The position numbers were made by a program, and so were the translations under genes. DNA of 59,163 nucleotides. Source: Prolixibacteraceae bacterium. Lineage in GTDB: Bacteria > Bacteroidota > Bacteroidia > Bacteroidales > Prolixibacteraceae. The notes under the pieces are model-generated. The model was not told the DNA's origin. It saw only the letters and a list, made by a program, of their open reading frames with translations, and did no database searches. Positions 58,625 to 59,163 of the stretch are shown here, in pieces; position 1 is the stretch's first letter, and each line of letters starts with the position of its first letter. The stretch spans positions 1 through 59,163 of the forward strand of contig JAQICD010000033.1 in the NCBI GenBank assembly GCA_027858715.1, read 5' to 3'.

Positions 58625-58698
58625 ATCCCGTCCCTACAGGACTAACGTTTGTGGGGAATCACCTTTTCTACCCACATTGAATCCCTACGGGATTGTTT
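58625..58698 (+). repeat. Repeat module B, copy 1
   Basis: ATCCCGTCCCTACAGGAC + TTTCTACCCACATTGA + ATCCCTACGGGAT; begins 5 nt after the transposase stop; related to 58966-59042. Confidence 0.88.
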
Positions 58699-58866
58699 TT
58701 AGGCAGGTTGGAGTTTTTAATTTGCTCATTACCAATACACATTTTTGTTTATTGGTGGTAAACAACGTTTAAACGTGATGCCTGAATTTTTAATTTATCA
58801 GCATTTTGAATTTGATTTTTGTGCTGGCTGTTGAACGTTGATTACCACACCGCCAATTGCAATTAT

Positions 58867-58947
58867 ATGCCGTTAGGCATAGCCTGTGGGTAGAAAACAT
58901 GTTCACCCCATCGTCCCCTTTGCGCCGTAGGTGCAATATTATATTGG
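58867..58947 (+). repeat. Repeat module A, copy 2
   Basis: ATGCCGTTAGGCATAGCCTGTGGGTAGAAAACATGTTCACCCCA...TGCGCCGTAGGTGCAATATTATATTGG. Confidence 0.9.
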
Positions 58948-58965
58948 CGCAATCACATAATACAT

Positions 58966-59042
58966 ATCCCGTCCCTACACGACTCATTCACATTTTTTGG
59001 GCGTCGATTTCTACCCACATTGAATCCCTAATGGGATTGTTT
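58966..59042 (+). repeat. Repeat module B, copy 2
   Basis: ATCCCGTCCCTACACGAC...TTTCTACCCACATTGAATCCCTAATGGGATTGTTT; only 18 nt after module A copy 2, no transposase between. Confidence 0.88.
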
Positions 59043-59163
59043 GGCAAGCTGGTTAATAATTTTCCGGTTTGGATATATACAATCAGGCATATCCGTTTTT
59101 TATGAACCGACCCATAAACACCTTTCCGATGCTCGGAACAGGCTGTTTCCGTTGCACTCAAAC

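Noticed and set aside
58025-59042. CRISPR array
   Set aside because: The repeats are long modular palindromes with unequal spacing and a transposase between them; no regular short repeats/spacers or cas genes.

Overview
This 59 kb window looks like a chromosomal segment of a Bacteroidota bacterium (Bacteroidales/Marinilabiliales-like by protein style: SusC/SusD, HTCS, GldH, T9SS tail, TAnnTTTG promoters). The left half (about 1-28.7 kb) is mostly housekeeping: mntP, polA, queD-like, an ArsR regulator, two polyprenyl synthases, frr, a CPBP protease, a MalY/PatB aminotransferase, atpD-atpC, an MMPL/RND exporter, a Na/Pi symporter, a three-gene DUF39/NIL-ferredoxin/UPF0280 set (candidate sulfide-dependent homocysteine pathway), sucCD, rbfA, a LolC/E-type permease, holB-like, ricT, gldH and trmB. 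The right half (28.7-57.4 kb) is one co-oriented polysaccharide utilization locus (PUL): HTCS regulator, a FAS1 (fasciclin) lipoprotein, SusC/SusD, two more FAS1 lipoproteins, a second divergent SusC/SusD pair, a T9SS-tailed PL1-type pectate lyase and two large glycosidase-like proteins (one DUF4450-type). The last ~1 kb holds an IS200/RAYT-like Y1 transposase between palindromic repeat modules. Those modules recur immediately downstream as a transposase-less unit. The two strongest candidates for something under-described are the FAS1-SusCD architecture with CBM-like C-terminal domains and the RAYT-like gene with its modular REP/MITE repeats. All calls are by eye from sequence and ORF translations; no database search was run.
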